Assembly (NCBI GenBank): GCA_902596745.1
Contig: CACJUZ010000002.1
Coordinates: forward strand, 1-57,544
Length of the DNA stretch: 57,544 nucleotides
Origin: an uncultured Pelagibacteraceae bacterium
GTDB lineage: Bacteria; Pseudomonadota; Alphaproteobacteria; Pelagibacterales; Pelagibacteraceae
Reading direction: 5' to 3'
The notes beneath the pieces are model-generated. The model saw only the letters and a program-made list of their open reading frames with translations, searched no databases and had not been told where the DNA came from. This document shows positions 42,343 through 51,075 of the stretch, in pieces (within the stretch, counting starts at the first letter, position 1; the number at the start of each line of letters is the position of its first letter). The translations under genes were made by a program, and so were the position numbers.

Positions 42343-42542
42343 TAATCTTCGTCATCCCTCCAGTCATCTATGTACAATTTCCAACAAGCAAATGTTACGC
42401 AAATTATTCCAACAGAAAATCCTAGAAGCACTCCATTTTCTTTTCCTAAATATATAGAACCATAATGAGCACTTAAAATTGGCGGTCCTACTAGAATCAA
42501 TCCAACTATAATATATCTATAAATGAAAGGAGGACGTTTCAA
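42342..42542 (-). CDS. 66-residue membrane protein
   Basis: Two membrane helices (about 10-27 and 36-54) with a short loop (HYGSIYLGKENG) and a strongly acidic end (DDWRDDED). Start overlaps the stop of the gene before (ATGA) and its stop overlaps the start of the photolyase-like gene by one base (TAATG). I recognise no family. The tight coupling with both neighbours supports it as a real gene. Confidence 0.7.
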   Translation of the reverse strand: MKRPPFIYRYIIVGLILVGPPILSAHYGSIYLGKENGVLLGFSVGIICVTFACWKLYIDDWRDDED

Positions 42543-42994
42543 ATAGTGTTCCCTTGATCAAATGGTTGTGAAACAGCAGAAGTAAACCAGCAATCGCTGC
42601 AATCTTTATCGCTGCCTTTTTGTACATGCCACTCATAAAAAAATAATTTCTTATTATCGTCTAATACTTCAACGCCATAAATAAAAGTATTAGGGCTATT
42701 ACTAATTAAATTTATTTTATGTGAGGAATGGTTTAAAAGAATTTTATACTGCTGGCCAAGCAACATACCCTCAAATCTTTTGTATGGGCCAGTAAATTTT
42801 TTATTATCTGGGTGAGCAAATAGCCAAGTTTGTTTTATTCCATCATTTAACTTATTATTTTTTTTTAATGCTTCTAGTTGAATTTTTACTACATCGAAAG
42901 CAGATAAATCTTTCGATGGTTTAATCATTTCTGCATTTAGAGTATTAAATGTAAGTACAAATACTAAAGTTATAAATATTTTTTTCAATTCCAT
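42539..42994 (-). CDS. exported DUF4864-like (NTF2-fold) protein
   Basis: A 151-residue protein with a signal peptide (MELKKIFITLVFVLTFNTLNA). The mature part fits DUF4864: a helix QLEALKKNNK, then GIKQTWLFAHPDNKKFTGPYKRFEGML and beta strands. The C-terminal KDCSDCWFTSAVSQP has a Cys pair and likely lies at the end of the fold. It overlaps msrA by 10 bases. The family has no defined function; the same gene cluster with msrA hints at periplasmic oxidative damage. Confidence 0.65.
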   Translation of the reverse strand: MELKKIFITLVFVLTFNTLNAEMIKPSKDLSAFDVVKIQLEALKKNNKLNDGIKQTWLFAHPDNKKFTGPYKRFEGMLLGQQYKILLNHSSHKINLISNSPNTFIYGVEVLDDNKKLFFYEWHVQKGSDKDCSDCWFTSAVSQPFDQGNTI

Positions 42995-43557
42995 ATCTTT
43001 TTTAATGTTTCTTCTCTTTTACAAGCGTTTTTGTACATTAGATAACGAATAAAATTTTTTTCATAATAATCTTGGTGATAATTTTCAGCAGGGTAAAAAA
43101 TGTCAAATTTCCAAACTAAAGTAACAATTTTTTTATCAAATTTTTTCTCTATTTCTTTAAATGATTGATCAATAAGTTCTTTTTGACTATTATTTTCAAA
43201 AAAAATTACAGATCTATAACTTTTGCCTTTATCACAAAATTGACCTGAAGCATCGAAAGGATCAATATTTTTCCAATAAACATTTAATAAATCTTTATAG
43301 CTCACCACTAAAGGGTTATATGTAACCTCTATTACTTCTACGTGACCAGTATCTTTGTAAATAACATCTTCATATTTTGGATTTTTAAGATGCCCTCCCG
43401 AGTATCCGGAAATTGACGATAAAACTCCATCTACTTGATCGTAAGACTCTTCCATACACCAAAAACAACCTCCTGCAAAATATGCTTTTTTAGTCTCTGT
43501 TGCAAATACGCTTTGGTTTATAAAATAAATAAATAAGATTAGAATAATTTTTTTCAT
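42985..43557 (-). CDS. msrA: peptide methionine-(S)-sulfoxide reductase, exported
   Basis: A 190-residue MsrA with an N-terminal signal peptide (MKKIILILFIYFINQSVFA), so it acts in the periplasm. GGCFWCMEESYDQVDGV near residues 30-46 holds the catalytic Cys, GYSGG near 53, YHQDYYEKN near the end. Repairs oxidised methionine with a thiol reductant. First in an operon with the DUF4864-like, small membrane and photolyase-like genes. Confidence 0.95.
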   Translation of the reverse strand: MKKIILILFIYFINQSVFATETKKAYFAGGCFWCMEESYDQVDGVLSSISGYSGGHLKNPKYEDVIYKDTGHVEVIEVTYNPLVVSYKDLLNVYWKNIDPFDASGQFCDKGKSYRSVIFFENNSQKELIDQSFKEIEKKFDKKIVTLVWKFDIFYPAENYHQDYYEKNFIRYLMYKNACKREETLKKIWN

Positions 43558-43581
43558 TAAAAAGATGATATATTAATTATT

Positions 43582-43746
43582 ATGAAAAACGATGATCATA
43601 TTGTCATAGATGAAAATAGTGATTTAAATAATATTATCTGTGAGGAATGTAAAAAAGAAGATGAAAGTGTCAAACAAAATTTAATTATGCATGGTTTTAA
43701 ATTTTGTAATAGCTGCAAACTATCAAAAACAATTTTTCCGATCTAA
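43582..43746 (+). CDS. 54-residue zinc-ribbon protein
   Basis: Starts at ATG 43582, divergent from msrA (24-base gap). MKNDDHIVIDENSDLNNIIC with CEEC at residues 20-23 and CNSC at 42-45 makes a two-knuckle zinc ribbon. A Lys/Asp/Glu-rich linker separates them. It ends tail-to-tail with the Yip1-type gene, overlapping by 4 bases. Family not known; the paired CxxC motifs argue for a real gene. Confidence 0.65.
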   Translation: MKNDDHIVIDENSDLNNIICEECKKEDESVKQNLIMHGFKFCNSCKLSKTIFPI

Positions 43747-44264
43747 AAATTTCTAAATAAAATTAATATTGTAAATAATAAAATCGCTTGAAATAACCAG
43801 GCTACAATTACAACGCCTAAAGCTCTCCACAAAGATTTGTAGTCTAAAGCAGCTCTCACCCCAACTACCATACAAGCTAACATCCAAAAAGCTGACCCAA
43901 TAAAAGTTACTGCCATTAGATCTGGTGTTACACCAAATACCCTTAATAAACCTGGGGCACTTGAAAATCCTATAGTTCTTAATAACTCACCATGATTACT
44001 CTTAGTATTTTTTTCAGGAAATAATTTTACGCCAACAAAATAAATAATATACGCCCATACATACCAACTGATTAGAGAAAAAATTGGAGCTAATAAAAAA
44101 TTAGATGCTCCTAATTGTAAAGCGCCCACACCTGCAGCCATACTTGAAAGTACAACGACTAGGCCAGCTTGAATCGTTGCTGACTTATCTCGCTCCACCT
44201 CTTCATAGAGCTCAACATCAATTTTGATGGCTCTAAATATTCTATCAAATAAATTGTTAAACAT
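43743..44264 (-). CDS. Yip1-family membrane protein
   Basis: A 173-residue protein with four or five membrane segments and the Yip1-type motifs LLRTIGFSSAPGLLRVFG near residue 92 and WMLACMVVGVRAALDYKSLWRA near 126-147. A soluble N-terminal helix precedes the first membrane segment. Bacterial Yip1 proteins have no defined function. Its start lies 8 bases after the HisN-like stop. Confidence 0.82.
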   Translation of the reverse strand: MFNNLFDRIFRAIKIDVELYEEVERDKSATIQAGLVVVLSSMAAGVGALQLGASNFLLAPIFSLISWYVWAYIIYFVGVKLFPEKNTKSNHGELLRTIGFSSAPGLLRVFGVTPDLMAVTFIGSAFWMLACMVVGVRAALDYKSLWRALGVVIVAWLFQAILLFTILILFRNF

Positions 44265-44271
44265 TCAAAAA

Positions 44272-45054
44272 TTAACTCTTTAATATCTTTAATAATTTAT
44301 AATGCAATTTTTTATTTGAAGTTGCCAAGATATTTCCAGCTTTTTCAGCATTTTTATTATTCCATGTGGTAATAAAACCACCAGCATTTTCTACAATTGG
44401 AATAATTGCGGCAACATCATATATTTTTAGATTTGATTCTATTACTACATCTAATTTACCTTCTGCAAGTAAACAATAACTGAATGCATCAAGTGTAATA
44501 CTGCTTATATTCTTATTCAATTTATCTAACTTTTTTAAGATTTTTAAATTTTTATTTTGATTATGAAAATTGCATAGAATTTTTGTTTTTTTGAAATTAG
44601 TTACCGAATTTGTTTTCAATTTTTTTTTTTTATTTTTATCTAAAATGTATGAAGTGTTGTTATAGCTTATATAAGTTTTTTTTAATTCTGGAAAATTAGC
44701 CATACCTATTATTGATTTCTTTTTATAAATCATGCCAACTAAATTAGACCAAGTAGGAAGACCAGCAACAAATGCCTTGGTTCCATCTATTGGGTCAATT
44801 ATCCAGTAGTTTTTATTTTTGGTTTTTTTCTGTTTAAATTCCTCTCCAATAATCCCGTCATTGGGAAATGATTTTACAATATAAGCTCTAATCATCTTTT
44901 CAAAACTTTTATCGAAATTAGTTACTGGATTAAATATTTTTTTTCGTTTTGATTTATTGTTTATAATTAATTTTTTTTTGGAATTTGATTTATAAAACTT
45001 ATTTAGTTTAGAGGATAAATTATATAAAAATTTAATAGCTTTATTCTGGTCCAT
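44272..45054 (-). CDS. hisN: inositol-monophosphatase-family enzyme, probable histidinol-phosphatase
   Basis: A 260-residue member of the IMPase family, Lys/Asn-rich. Metal site: Glu-Glu in GIIGEEF near residue 70, DPIDGTKAFVAGLPTWSNLVG near 87-106, and KIYDVAAIIPIVENAGG near 210-226. The DGT-x-AF-x-x-GLPxW pattern is the one I associate with HisN-type histidinol phosphatases rather than CysQ or SuhB. It is the second IMPase-family gene in the window (other: 26071). With hisI it could belong to histidine synthesis. Confidence 0.82.
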   Translation of the reverse strand: MDQNKAIKFLYNLSSKLNKFYKSNSKKKLIINNKSKRKKIFNPVTNFDKSFEKMIRAYIVKSFPNDGIIGEEFKQKKTKNKNYWIIDPIDGTKAFVAGLPTWSNLVGMIYKKKSIIGMANFPELKKTYISYNNTSYILDKNKKKKLKTNSVTNFKKTKILCNFHNQNKNLKILKKLDKLNKNISSITLDAFSYCLLAEGKLDVVIESNLKIYDVAAIIPIVENAGGFITTWNNKNAEKAGNILATSNKKLHYKLLKILKS

Positions 45055-45088
45055 ATAAGTATATAACTTAATTAAAAAGTTTTTAAAT

Positions 45089-45559
45089 ATGAAAATAAAC
45101 GAAAAGATAATCCCAATAATTTTAGGCTTATCAGCGGCACTGATTATAGGAGTATTGGCTTTTTTGAGTTTTGAGACTCCTTATGGATATTGGTTAGTAT
45201 TTTCTTTTGGTGCTACAACTTTTAGTGTTTTAGTATTTTATCAAGCTGATATGGCTCAACCCAAAAATGTTTTTTTTGGTCATCTTGTGTCTATAACAGT
45301 GGGTATCTTATTTAATGAAATTTTTGGAATGTCTTTTATTACTTTAGGATTAGCAGTTGGGCTTGCTTTAGCCCTTATGATGTATTTAAAAGTGGAACAT
45401 CCTCCAGCAGCTGCAAATCCTTTGATAGCTCTTTTATCGGACGTATCATTTGAATTTATCTTCTTACCTGTCGCTGCTGGAACAATAATTATAATAATTT
45501 TATCAATTTTAATAAATAAATATTTATTAAAAAGAAATTATCCAACACAATTTTTCTAA
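45089..45559 (+). CDS. HPP-family membrane protein
   Basis: A 156-residue protein with four membrane segments. The family tag HPPAAANPLI lies near residue 110. HPP proteins in plants and cyanobacteria have been linked to nitrite transport, but most bacterial ones are unassigned. It starts 34 bases away from hisN (divergent) and ends tail-to-tail with tspO, overlapping by 4 bases. Confidence 0.85.
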   Translation: MKINEKIIPIILGLSAALIIGVLAFLSFETPYGYWLVFSFGATTFSVLVFYQADMAQPKNVFFGHLVSITVGILFNEIFGMSFITLGLAVGLALALMMYLKVEHPPAAANPLIALLSDVSFEFIFLPVAAGTIIIIILSILINKYLLKRNYPTQFF

Positions 45560-46017
45560 TTATAAATAAAAATATAGCTATTTAAAATTAATGCGTATGT
45601 GCTCCATAAAAAATAAGGGATCATTAAATAATAGCTGAGCTTGTCTATTTTAAAGTATTCTTTCAATAAAAATACGATGAAGGCTAATATAATAATTAAA
45701 TTTATCAGTGCTAAACCTATTTGGTGAAATCCAAAAAAGGCAATGCTCCATGTACTATTAAAAAAAAGATGAATAAAATAAATCTTAAGAATATGTTTAT
45801 TTTTTGTATTGAACCAAATTTTCCATATTGCTACTGACATCAAAATATATAACGTTGTCCAAACAGGTCCAAAAACCCATGCTGGAGGATTAAAAGGTGC
45901 AAGTGTTAATTGTGAGTACCAAGGTTCTTTAAAAGCTGAAGTAGTAAAACCGCCAATTGCAGAGGCTAAAAAAGTAATGGTTAATATTATAAATAATGAT
46001 AAATATTTATTATTCAT
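45556..46017 (-). CDS. tspO: TspO/MBR-family tryptophan-rich sensory protein
   Basis: 153 residues from the ATG at 46017 (MNNKYLSLF); the longer frame to 46077 overlaps the divergent SDR. Five membrane helices with WYSQLTLAPFNPPAWVFGPVWTTLY-type TspO core (split by loops), LINLIII and WSTYALILNSYI near the end. TspO binds tetrapyrroles and is tied to light and oxidative responses in alphaproteobacteria. The divergent start with the SDR is only 20 bases apart. Confidence 0.92.
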   Translation of the reverse strand: MNNKYLSLFIILTITFLASAIGGFTTSAFKEPWYSQLTLAPFNPPAWVFGPVWTTLYILMSVAIWKIWFNTKNKHILKIYFIHLFFNSTWSIAFFGFHQIGLALINLIIILAFIVFLLKEYFKIDKLSYYLMIPYFLWSTYALILNSYIFIYN

Positions 46018-46037
46018 TATTAAAATATAAACTTTAT

Positions 46038-46790
46038 ATGTCAGAAAAACAGAAAAAAATTTGGATAACTGGTGCAAGTAGCGGAATAGGAAAATCAGTT
46101 GCTGAAAAGTTTGCCAACGAGGGTTGGAAAGTTGCAGTGTCAGCTAGAAGAAAAGAACTTCTTGATGAATTAGCTAAAAATCCTAATATAGTATCTTTTC
46201 CTCTCGATGTTACTAATCGAAATCAAATTAATGAAGTTTTTAAAAATATTATAAATAATTTTGGCGACTTAGATATATGTTTATTTTCTAGTGGTACATA
46301 TGAGCCAAAAGACGAACAAAATATTGATCCTGAAAAAATAAAAAATGTAATAAATGTAAATTTTTTAGGTGTAATAGATTGTGTAAAATCTGTTGAAAGA
46401 TATTTTAAAGATAAGAAATCTGGACATATTTCAATAGTTTCATCTATTGCGGGTTATAGAGGGTTACCAAACTCAAGTGGATATGGACCTTCTAAAGCTG
46501 CCTTAACCAATTTTAGTGAGAGCATTTATTTTGATTTTAAAAAATTCGGAGTGAGAGTTTCAGTTGTATCACCTGGGTTTATAAAAACTCCATTGACTGA
46601 TAAAAATGAATTTCCGATGCCATTTTTAAAAACTCCCGAGTATGCAGCAGAAAAAATTTTTAATGGCTTAGTTAAAAGTAGTGCTTTTGAAATTCATTTT
46701 CCAAAAGGATTAACTTTGACCTTAAAATTTTTAAGAATATTACCTTATAGACTTTATTTATTTTTAGTAGACAAGCTCGTTAAGAGGTAA
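46038..46790 (+). CDS. short-chain dehydrogenase/reductase
   Basis: 250 residues from the ATG at 46038 (MSEKQKKIWITGASSGIGKS); the longer frame from 45996 overlaps tspO's start. Classical SDR motifs: TGASSGIG near 11, SSGTYEP near 85, SSIAGYRGLPNSSGYGPSK with Ser and Tyr-x3-Lys near 150. It resembles the SDRs that sit with cfa/photolyase clusters. It ends directly next to the sod stop on the other strand. Confidence 0.88.
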   Translation: MSEKQKKIWITGASSGIGKSVAEKFANEGWKVAVSARRKELLDELAKNPNIVSFPLDVTNRNQINEVFKNIINNFGDLDICLFSSGTYEPKDEQNIDPEKIKNVINVNFLGVIDCVKSVERYFKDKKSGHISIVSSIAGYRGLPNSSGYGPSKAALTNFSESIYFDFKKFGVRVSVVSPGFIKTPLTDKNEFPMPFLKTPEYAAEKIFNGLVKSSAFEIHFPKGLTLTLKFLRILPYRLYLFLVDKLVKR

Positions 46791-47375
46791 TTAGAGAAGA
46801 GAATCAACAAATTCCCAATTAATTAGTTTATCAAAAAAATTTTCCAAATAAACTGGTCTTTTGTTTTTATAATCTAAATAATAAGAATGCTCCCATACAT
46901 CACATCCTAAAATAGGTTTCATATTATGGATAATGGGATTTTCAGCATTAGGTGATTTAGTTACTACAAGCTTATCTTCTTTTAAAGATAACCAACACCA
47001 CCCAGATCCAAACTGAGTAACTCCAGCATTAATGAATTCTTCTCTAAATTTTTCAAAGCTTCCAAAATCTTGTTTAATCTTATTTTCAAGTTTAGATGGA
47101 ACATTTCCACCACCACTAGGTTTCATACATTTCCAAAAAAGATTGTGGTTCCAGTGTTGACTTGCATTATTAAAAATACCCGCTTTTTTTTCGGTAGATG
47201 ATTTTTTAATTATATCTTCTAAAGATAATTTTTCATATTCAGAACCTTTAATAAAATTATTTAGATTTGTAATATAGGTTTGATGGTGTTTACCGTGATG
47301 TAAATCTAAAGTTTGCTCAGACATTATTGGAGAAAGAGCTGAATTTGCATAATCTAATTTGGGAAGTTCAAACAT
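46791..47375 (-). CDS. sodB: Fe/Mn superoxide dismutase
   Basis: 194 residues from the ATG at 47375 (MFELPKLDYA); the earlier start at 47390 adds five residues inside the upstream gene. Metal ligands: His in LHHGKHHQTYI near 26, NASQHWNHNLFW near 72, DVWEHSYYLDYKN near 160. The FE-type Gln/Gly pattern (GSGWCWL) fits the iron form. It removes superoxide in the cytoplasm. It is the last gene of the cfa run on the minus strand, 1 base after the DUF3833 stop. Confidence 0.93.
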   Translation of the reverse strand: MFELPKLDYANSALSPIMSEQTLDLHHGKHHQTYITNLNNFIKGSEYEKLSLEDIIKKSSTEKKAGIFNNASQHWNHNLFWKCMKPSGGGNVPSKLENKIKQDFGSFEKFREEFINAGVTQFGSGWCWLSLKEDKLVVTKSPNAENPIIHNMKPILGCDVWEHSYYLDYKNKRPVYLENFFDKLINWEFVDSLL

Positions 47376-47376
47376 A

Positions 47377-47901
47377 TTAATCTTTAACAAACATCACAGT
47401 TAATTCCGCTACTTTAATTCCAAACTTAGTCATTGTAGCTCTGTTAATTGCAACACGCTCATCTTGCATAAAAATCCAATCATCAAAAGTAATTTTAATA
47501 TTTTTACCTTTTACAGGTACAAGTAAGACATATTCAAATTTAAAGGCAGGGCCATATGAATAGCCTTTAGCAGTTCCAACTACATCTGAAGCAGTTCCCT
47601 CATAATTATGTTCATCTATTTTGTTAATTGTCCATTGTCGGGTTTGTCTTTCTCCGTCGTTCCAATTAAATACCTCATCTAAAATTAATTTCGAACCATC
47701 CCACTCTCCGTTTAAATCTGCTTTAAATTGCCTTGTAACCTTTCCAGATCTGTTTTGTAATACTCCCCAGGCTTTAACATTGCCAGATAAATAATTTTCT
47801 ATGACTAATCTAGGTTTTTGATCTTTAAAATCAGTTGGTTTCATTTTATTTGCACATCCTGTTATTAGTATTAGTAAAAAAAGTCCTATAAATTTTTTCA
47901 T
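47377..47901 (-). CDS. DUF3833 lipoprotein
   Basis: A 174-residue protein with a lipoprotein signal (FLLILITGC, Cys16 as acylation site). MKPTDF and the WDGSKLILDEVFNWNDGERQTRQWTI-type beta-strand pattern (split here) fit DUF3833, which almost always sits next to cfa-like genes. It overlaps the cfa stop by 4 bases (ATGA). Possibly handles modified lipids at the inner or outer membrane; no direct evidence. Confidence 0.85.
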   Translation of the reverse strand: MKKFIGLFLLILITGCANKMKPTDFKDQKPRLVIENYLSGNVKAWGVLQNRSGKVTRQFKADLNGEWDGSKLILDEVFNWNDGERQTRQWTINKIDEHNYEGTASDVVGTAKGYSYGPAFKFEYVLLVPVKGKNIKITFDDWIFMQDERVAINRATMTKFGIKVAELTVMFVKD

Positions 47902-49088
47902 GAAGAATATTTATTCGACATAGAGAATTGAATCAAGTTAATGTTTCTAGACTTAAAGCCACCCTCACAATAAGATAGATAAAATTCCCACATACGTCTA
48001 AAATAATCATCAAAACCAAGTGGGCTTATTTTGTCCCAGACACCCAAAAAATTTTTTCTCCAAGTAGATAAAGTTCTGGCATAATCATTCGAATAAGTGT
48101 TTATTTTCTCAAGTTTGAGATTATTTTTTTTTATAAGTTTTTCTATAAAATTTATTGAGGGTAAAAAACCGCCAGGAAAAATATATTTTTGAATAAAATC
48201 TTCATTTGCTCGATATCTTTCAAATAATTCATCTTTTATAACAATGCCTTGAATTGCTGCAGTGCCATTATTGTTTAAAACTTTTTTTATAGTTTGAAAA
48301 TATTTATTCATATAGTTTTCACCTACAGCCTCAATCATTTCTATTGAGGCAACATGATCATATTTATCTTTTAAATCTCTATAATCTAAAAATTTAACGT
48401 TAACTTTATTATTAAGGCCGGACTTAAATATTCTTTTTCTTGTAAAATCATACTGATTTTTTGAAATTGTTATACAATCAATACTTACATCATATTTCTT
48501 TGCTAAAAATTCTGCAAAACTACCCCAACCACATCCAATTTCTAAAATCTTATTTCCTTCTTTAATATTTAGTAAATTAATAAGTTCTTGAAATTTGTTT
48601 TTTTGTGCTTTTTCTAGATCATCTTTTTCGTCTTTATAAACTGCACTAGAGTAAGTAAGAGTTTTATCTAACCATAATGAAAAAAAATCGTTACCTAAGT
48701 CATAATGCTTTGAAATATATTTTATACTTTTGGATTTGGTATTGGATGCAAATATTTTTTTTAAAAAATTCTTTGTTTTTTGTAATTTTAAACTTCCTGA
48801 AAAAGAATAAATAGTATTAATATTTCTTGCAGTAAGTTCGATCAAATTAGTTAAATTTGATGTGTAAAAATCTCTTTTTATATGTGCTTCGCCTAAAGCC
48901 GAGCTTCCGCCTAGTATAACATTTAAGTAAAAACTTGGGTTGTTAATTTTGATATCTGCAGATAGTTTACTTTCCAAATTCCCAAAATGAAAAACTTTTC
49001 CATCGTAATTAATTAATTTTAAATTTCCTTGTGAAATATTTTTTAATTTATTTAAAACAAATTTTTCAGAAATTTTAGTTAAGCTCAT
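47898..49088 (-). CDS. cfa: cyclopropane-fatty-acyl-phospholipid synthase-family methyltransferase
   Basis: A 396-residue SAM methyltransferase. GSSALGEAHI near residue 60, KHYDLGNDFFSLWLDKTLTYSSA near 125-147 and the SAM loop LEIGCGWGSFAEF near 181-193. It adds a methylene or methyl group to unsaturated lipid chains. The family also includes enzymes for furan or other methylated fatty acids. It shares one base with DUF1365 (49088), with FAD oxidase before it. Confidence 0.9.
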   Translation of the reverse strand: MSLTKISEKFVLNKLKNISQGNLKLINYDGKVFHFGNLESKLSADIKINNPSFYLNVILGGSSALGEAHIKRDFYTSNLTNLIELTARNINTIYSFSGSLKLQKTKNFLKKIFASNTKSKSIKYISKHYDLGNDFFSLWLDKTLTYSSAVYKDEKDDLEKAQKNKFQELINLLNIKEGNKILEIGCGWGSFAEFLAKKYDVSIDCITISKNQYDFTRKRIFKSGLNNKVNVKFLDYRDLKDKYDHVASIEMIEAVGENYMNKYFQTIKKVLNNNGTAAIQGIVIKDELFERYRANEDFIQKYIFPGGFLPSINFIEKLIKKNNLKLEKINTYSNDYARTLSTWRKNFLGVWDKISPLGFDDYFRRMWEFYLSYCEGGFKSRNINLIQFSMSNKYSS

Positions 49089-49846
49089 TAGTTTTCCTCA
49101 AAACTCAAATTATTTTTTAATTTAACTTCTCTTTTCCGATATATTGCTCCTTTTTTCCATAATAGTAATGCTTCATAATGTATCGAACTAATAATTTTTA
49201 TAGTCATTAATGGATACTTTAAAAAATTAATTGCAAGCTGTTTATAACTAAATTCTTTTTTATCTCCCGTTTGAGTTGCGGTTAAAATTGTTCCATCGGC
49301 ATCTGTTTGTTTTATAAAAACTGATAGCTTGTCGTTTGGATTTAATAATTTAAAGTTGTAAAAAGTTTCCATATCCATAAACGGGGATACATAAAACTTT
49401 TTTCTACATTTTTGAATTATTTTCTCATTATTTTTAATTTTAAAAATATACGTATGTTGTTCATTGAATGTATTTTTTACCTCATAAAAAATTGCTACTA
49501 ATTTATCTTTTTCATAGCAATAAAAAATGCTCAAAGGATTAAAAACGTATCCGAGTATTCTAGGATAACAAAGCACTTTAATTTTTGTTATATTTTCTTT
49601 TATCCGAAATTTTTTTAGATTTGAAATTACCCAATCCTTCAAATTACCTCCATCTCGATCTCCATGATCTTTGTCATAAAAACTAAAAATATTGAATTTG
49701 TTATGTGAAAAAATACCTATTGATTTGTCCAAAATATTAATCTCATCTAAATCGATTAAAAGTGAAAAAGTTTTATATTTTAGAAAATGCCTAACAGGCT
49801 TAAATCTTGTATGTGTAACTTCACCATTATAAATGCAAGAGTTCAT
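49088..49846 (-). CDS. DUF1365 protein
   Basis: A 252-residue soluble protein. MNSCIYNGEVTHTRFKPVRHFLKY at the start (split by residue 20), GDRDGGNLKDWV, PRILGYVFNPLSIFYCY and NTFNEQHTYIF are the hallmark blocks of DUF1365. It almost always sits with an FAD amine oxidase-like protein and Cfa, as here. It shares the 49846 base with the oxidase. A role in unusual fatty acid synthesis or in light protection is suspected. Confidence 0.9.
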   Translation of the reverse strand: MNSCIYNGEVTHTRFKPVRHFLKYKTFSLLIDLDEINILDKSIGIFSHNKFNIFSFYDKDHGDRDGGNLKDWVISNLKKFRIKENITKIKVLCYPRILGYVFNPLSIFYCYEKDKLVAIFYEVKNTFNEQHTYIFKIKNNEKIIQKCRKKFYVSPFMDMETFYNFKLLNPNDKLSVFIKQTDADGTILTATQTGDKKEFSYKQLAINFLKYPLMTIKIISSIHYEALLLWKKGAIYRKREVKLKNNLSFEEN

Positions 49847-51072
49847 TAAATTTTAAAATTGTTTATTAATTCAATTGATGATTTTAATCCATCTTCATGG
49901 AAACCGTAACCGAAATAACTGCCACAAAACCAGGTCCTTTTTTTACCTTGAATCTTATGTAAATCTTTCTGAAGCAGCGTATTCTCAGTGTTTAAGTATG
50001 GATGAGTAAAATTAATTTTTTTAATAATTAGGTTATCTTGAACATTATGAATAGGATTTAAAGTTAAAAAATAGTTTCTAGGTGTTTTTAAATTTTGAAG
50101 TTTGTTTAACCAATAAGTTATACATGTACTTTTTCCATCTGAAATAGAGTTCCAGCTGGACCAGGCTCTTTTTTTTTGAGGCATTAGACTTTCATCATTA
50201 TGTAAAATAGCTTCATTGTTAACATACTTAAATTTTCCTAAAATATTTTTTTCTTGTGTAGTCGGTTTTTCCAGCATGTCTAAGCTTTCATCAGCATGTG
50301 AAGCTAGAACTACTTGATCATAATCTATATACTCATTTCCAATCATAATTCGAATATTATCATCACTTCTAATTATTTTGCTCACTTTATAATTTTTAAA
50401 TATTTCACCGCTTATTTTATCAGTTACTTTTTTAACATAAGTTCTGCTTCTATTTGAAACCGTATACCACTGTGGTCTATTTTTTAATTTAAATAAACCG
50501 TGGTTAATAAAAAAATTTAAAAAAAATTTTATTGGCATTTTTTTTGCTTTATTGAAAGGCATCGACCAGATAGCTGCAACCATAGGTATTATGTGATACT
50601 CTATAAAATATTCTGAAAGTTTTTTTTTATTTAAAAAATCCCCTAAAGTTTGCTCTGTTATTTTATTTTTAAGTATATTTGGTGCAGTTTTGTAAAAAAA
50701 TATTATCTCTTTGATCATTTTTAAAAATTTAAAATTTAATAAATTAATTCTATTTGCAAAAATTCCACTGAGACCACTTCCACTATATTCTATGTTAGTA
50801 TTTTTTATTGAAACAGAGAAAGACATATCACTTTTTTCGTATGGAACATTTAGATCTTTAAAAAATTTAACTAGATTTGGGTAAGTTACTTCATTAAAAA
50901 CAATAAAACCTAGATCAACTGGCACAATTTTGTCACCCTCTTTGATATCATAGGTAAAAGAGTGTCCGCCAAAGTGATCAGCTTTCTCATATAAATCAAC
51001 TTTAAATTTTTTTGACAAAAAGTATGCAGAAGATAGTCCGGATATCCCAGAGCCAATTACTGCTATTTTCAT
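49846..51072 (-). CDS. FAD-dependent amine-oxidase-like protein (COG2907 type)
   Basis: A 408-residue protein. N-terminal FAD fold VIGSGISGLSSAYFLSKK, GHSFTYD loop near 37, VDLGFIVFNEVTYPNL near 52-67 and a C-terminal GYGFHEDGLKS block near 390. It resembles desaturase- and oxidase-type NAD(P)/FAD proteins of COG2907, which form a unit with DUF1365 and cfa. It starts 3 bases after the gcvP stop, so it might be co-transcribed with the glycine cleavage operon. Confidence 0.87.
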   Translation of the reverse strand: MKIAVIGSGISGLSSAYFLSKKFKVDLYEKADHFGGHSFTYDIKEGDKIVPVDLGFIVFNEVTYPNLVKFFKDLNVPYEKSDMSFSVSIKNTNIEYSGSGLSGIFANRINLLNFKFLKMIKEIIFFYKTAPNILKNKITEQTLGDFLNKKKLSEYFIEYHIIPMVAAIWSMPFNKAKKMPIKFFLNFFINHGLFKLKNRPQWYTVSNRSRTYVKKVTDKISGEIFKNYKVSKIIRSDDNIRIMIGNEYIDYDQVVLASHADESLDMLEKPTTQEKNILGKFKYVNNEAILHNDESLMPQKKRAWSSWNSISDGKSTCITYWLNKLQNLKTPRNYFLTLNPIHNVQDNLIIKKINFTHPYLNTENTLLQKDLHKIQGKKRTWFCGSYFGYGFHEDGLKSSIELINNFKI

Positions 51073-51075
51073 TTA

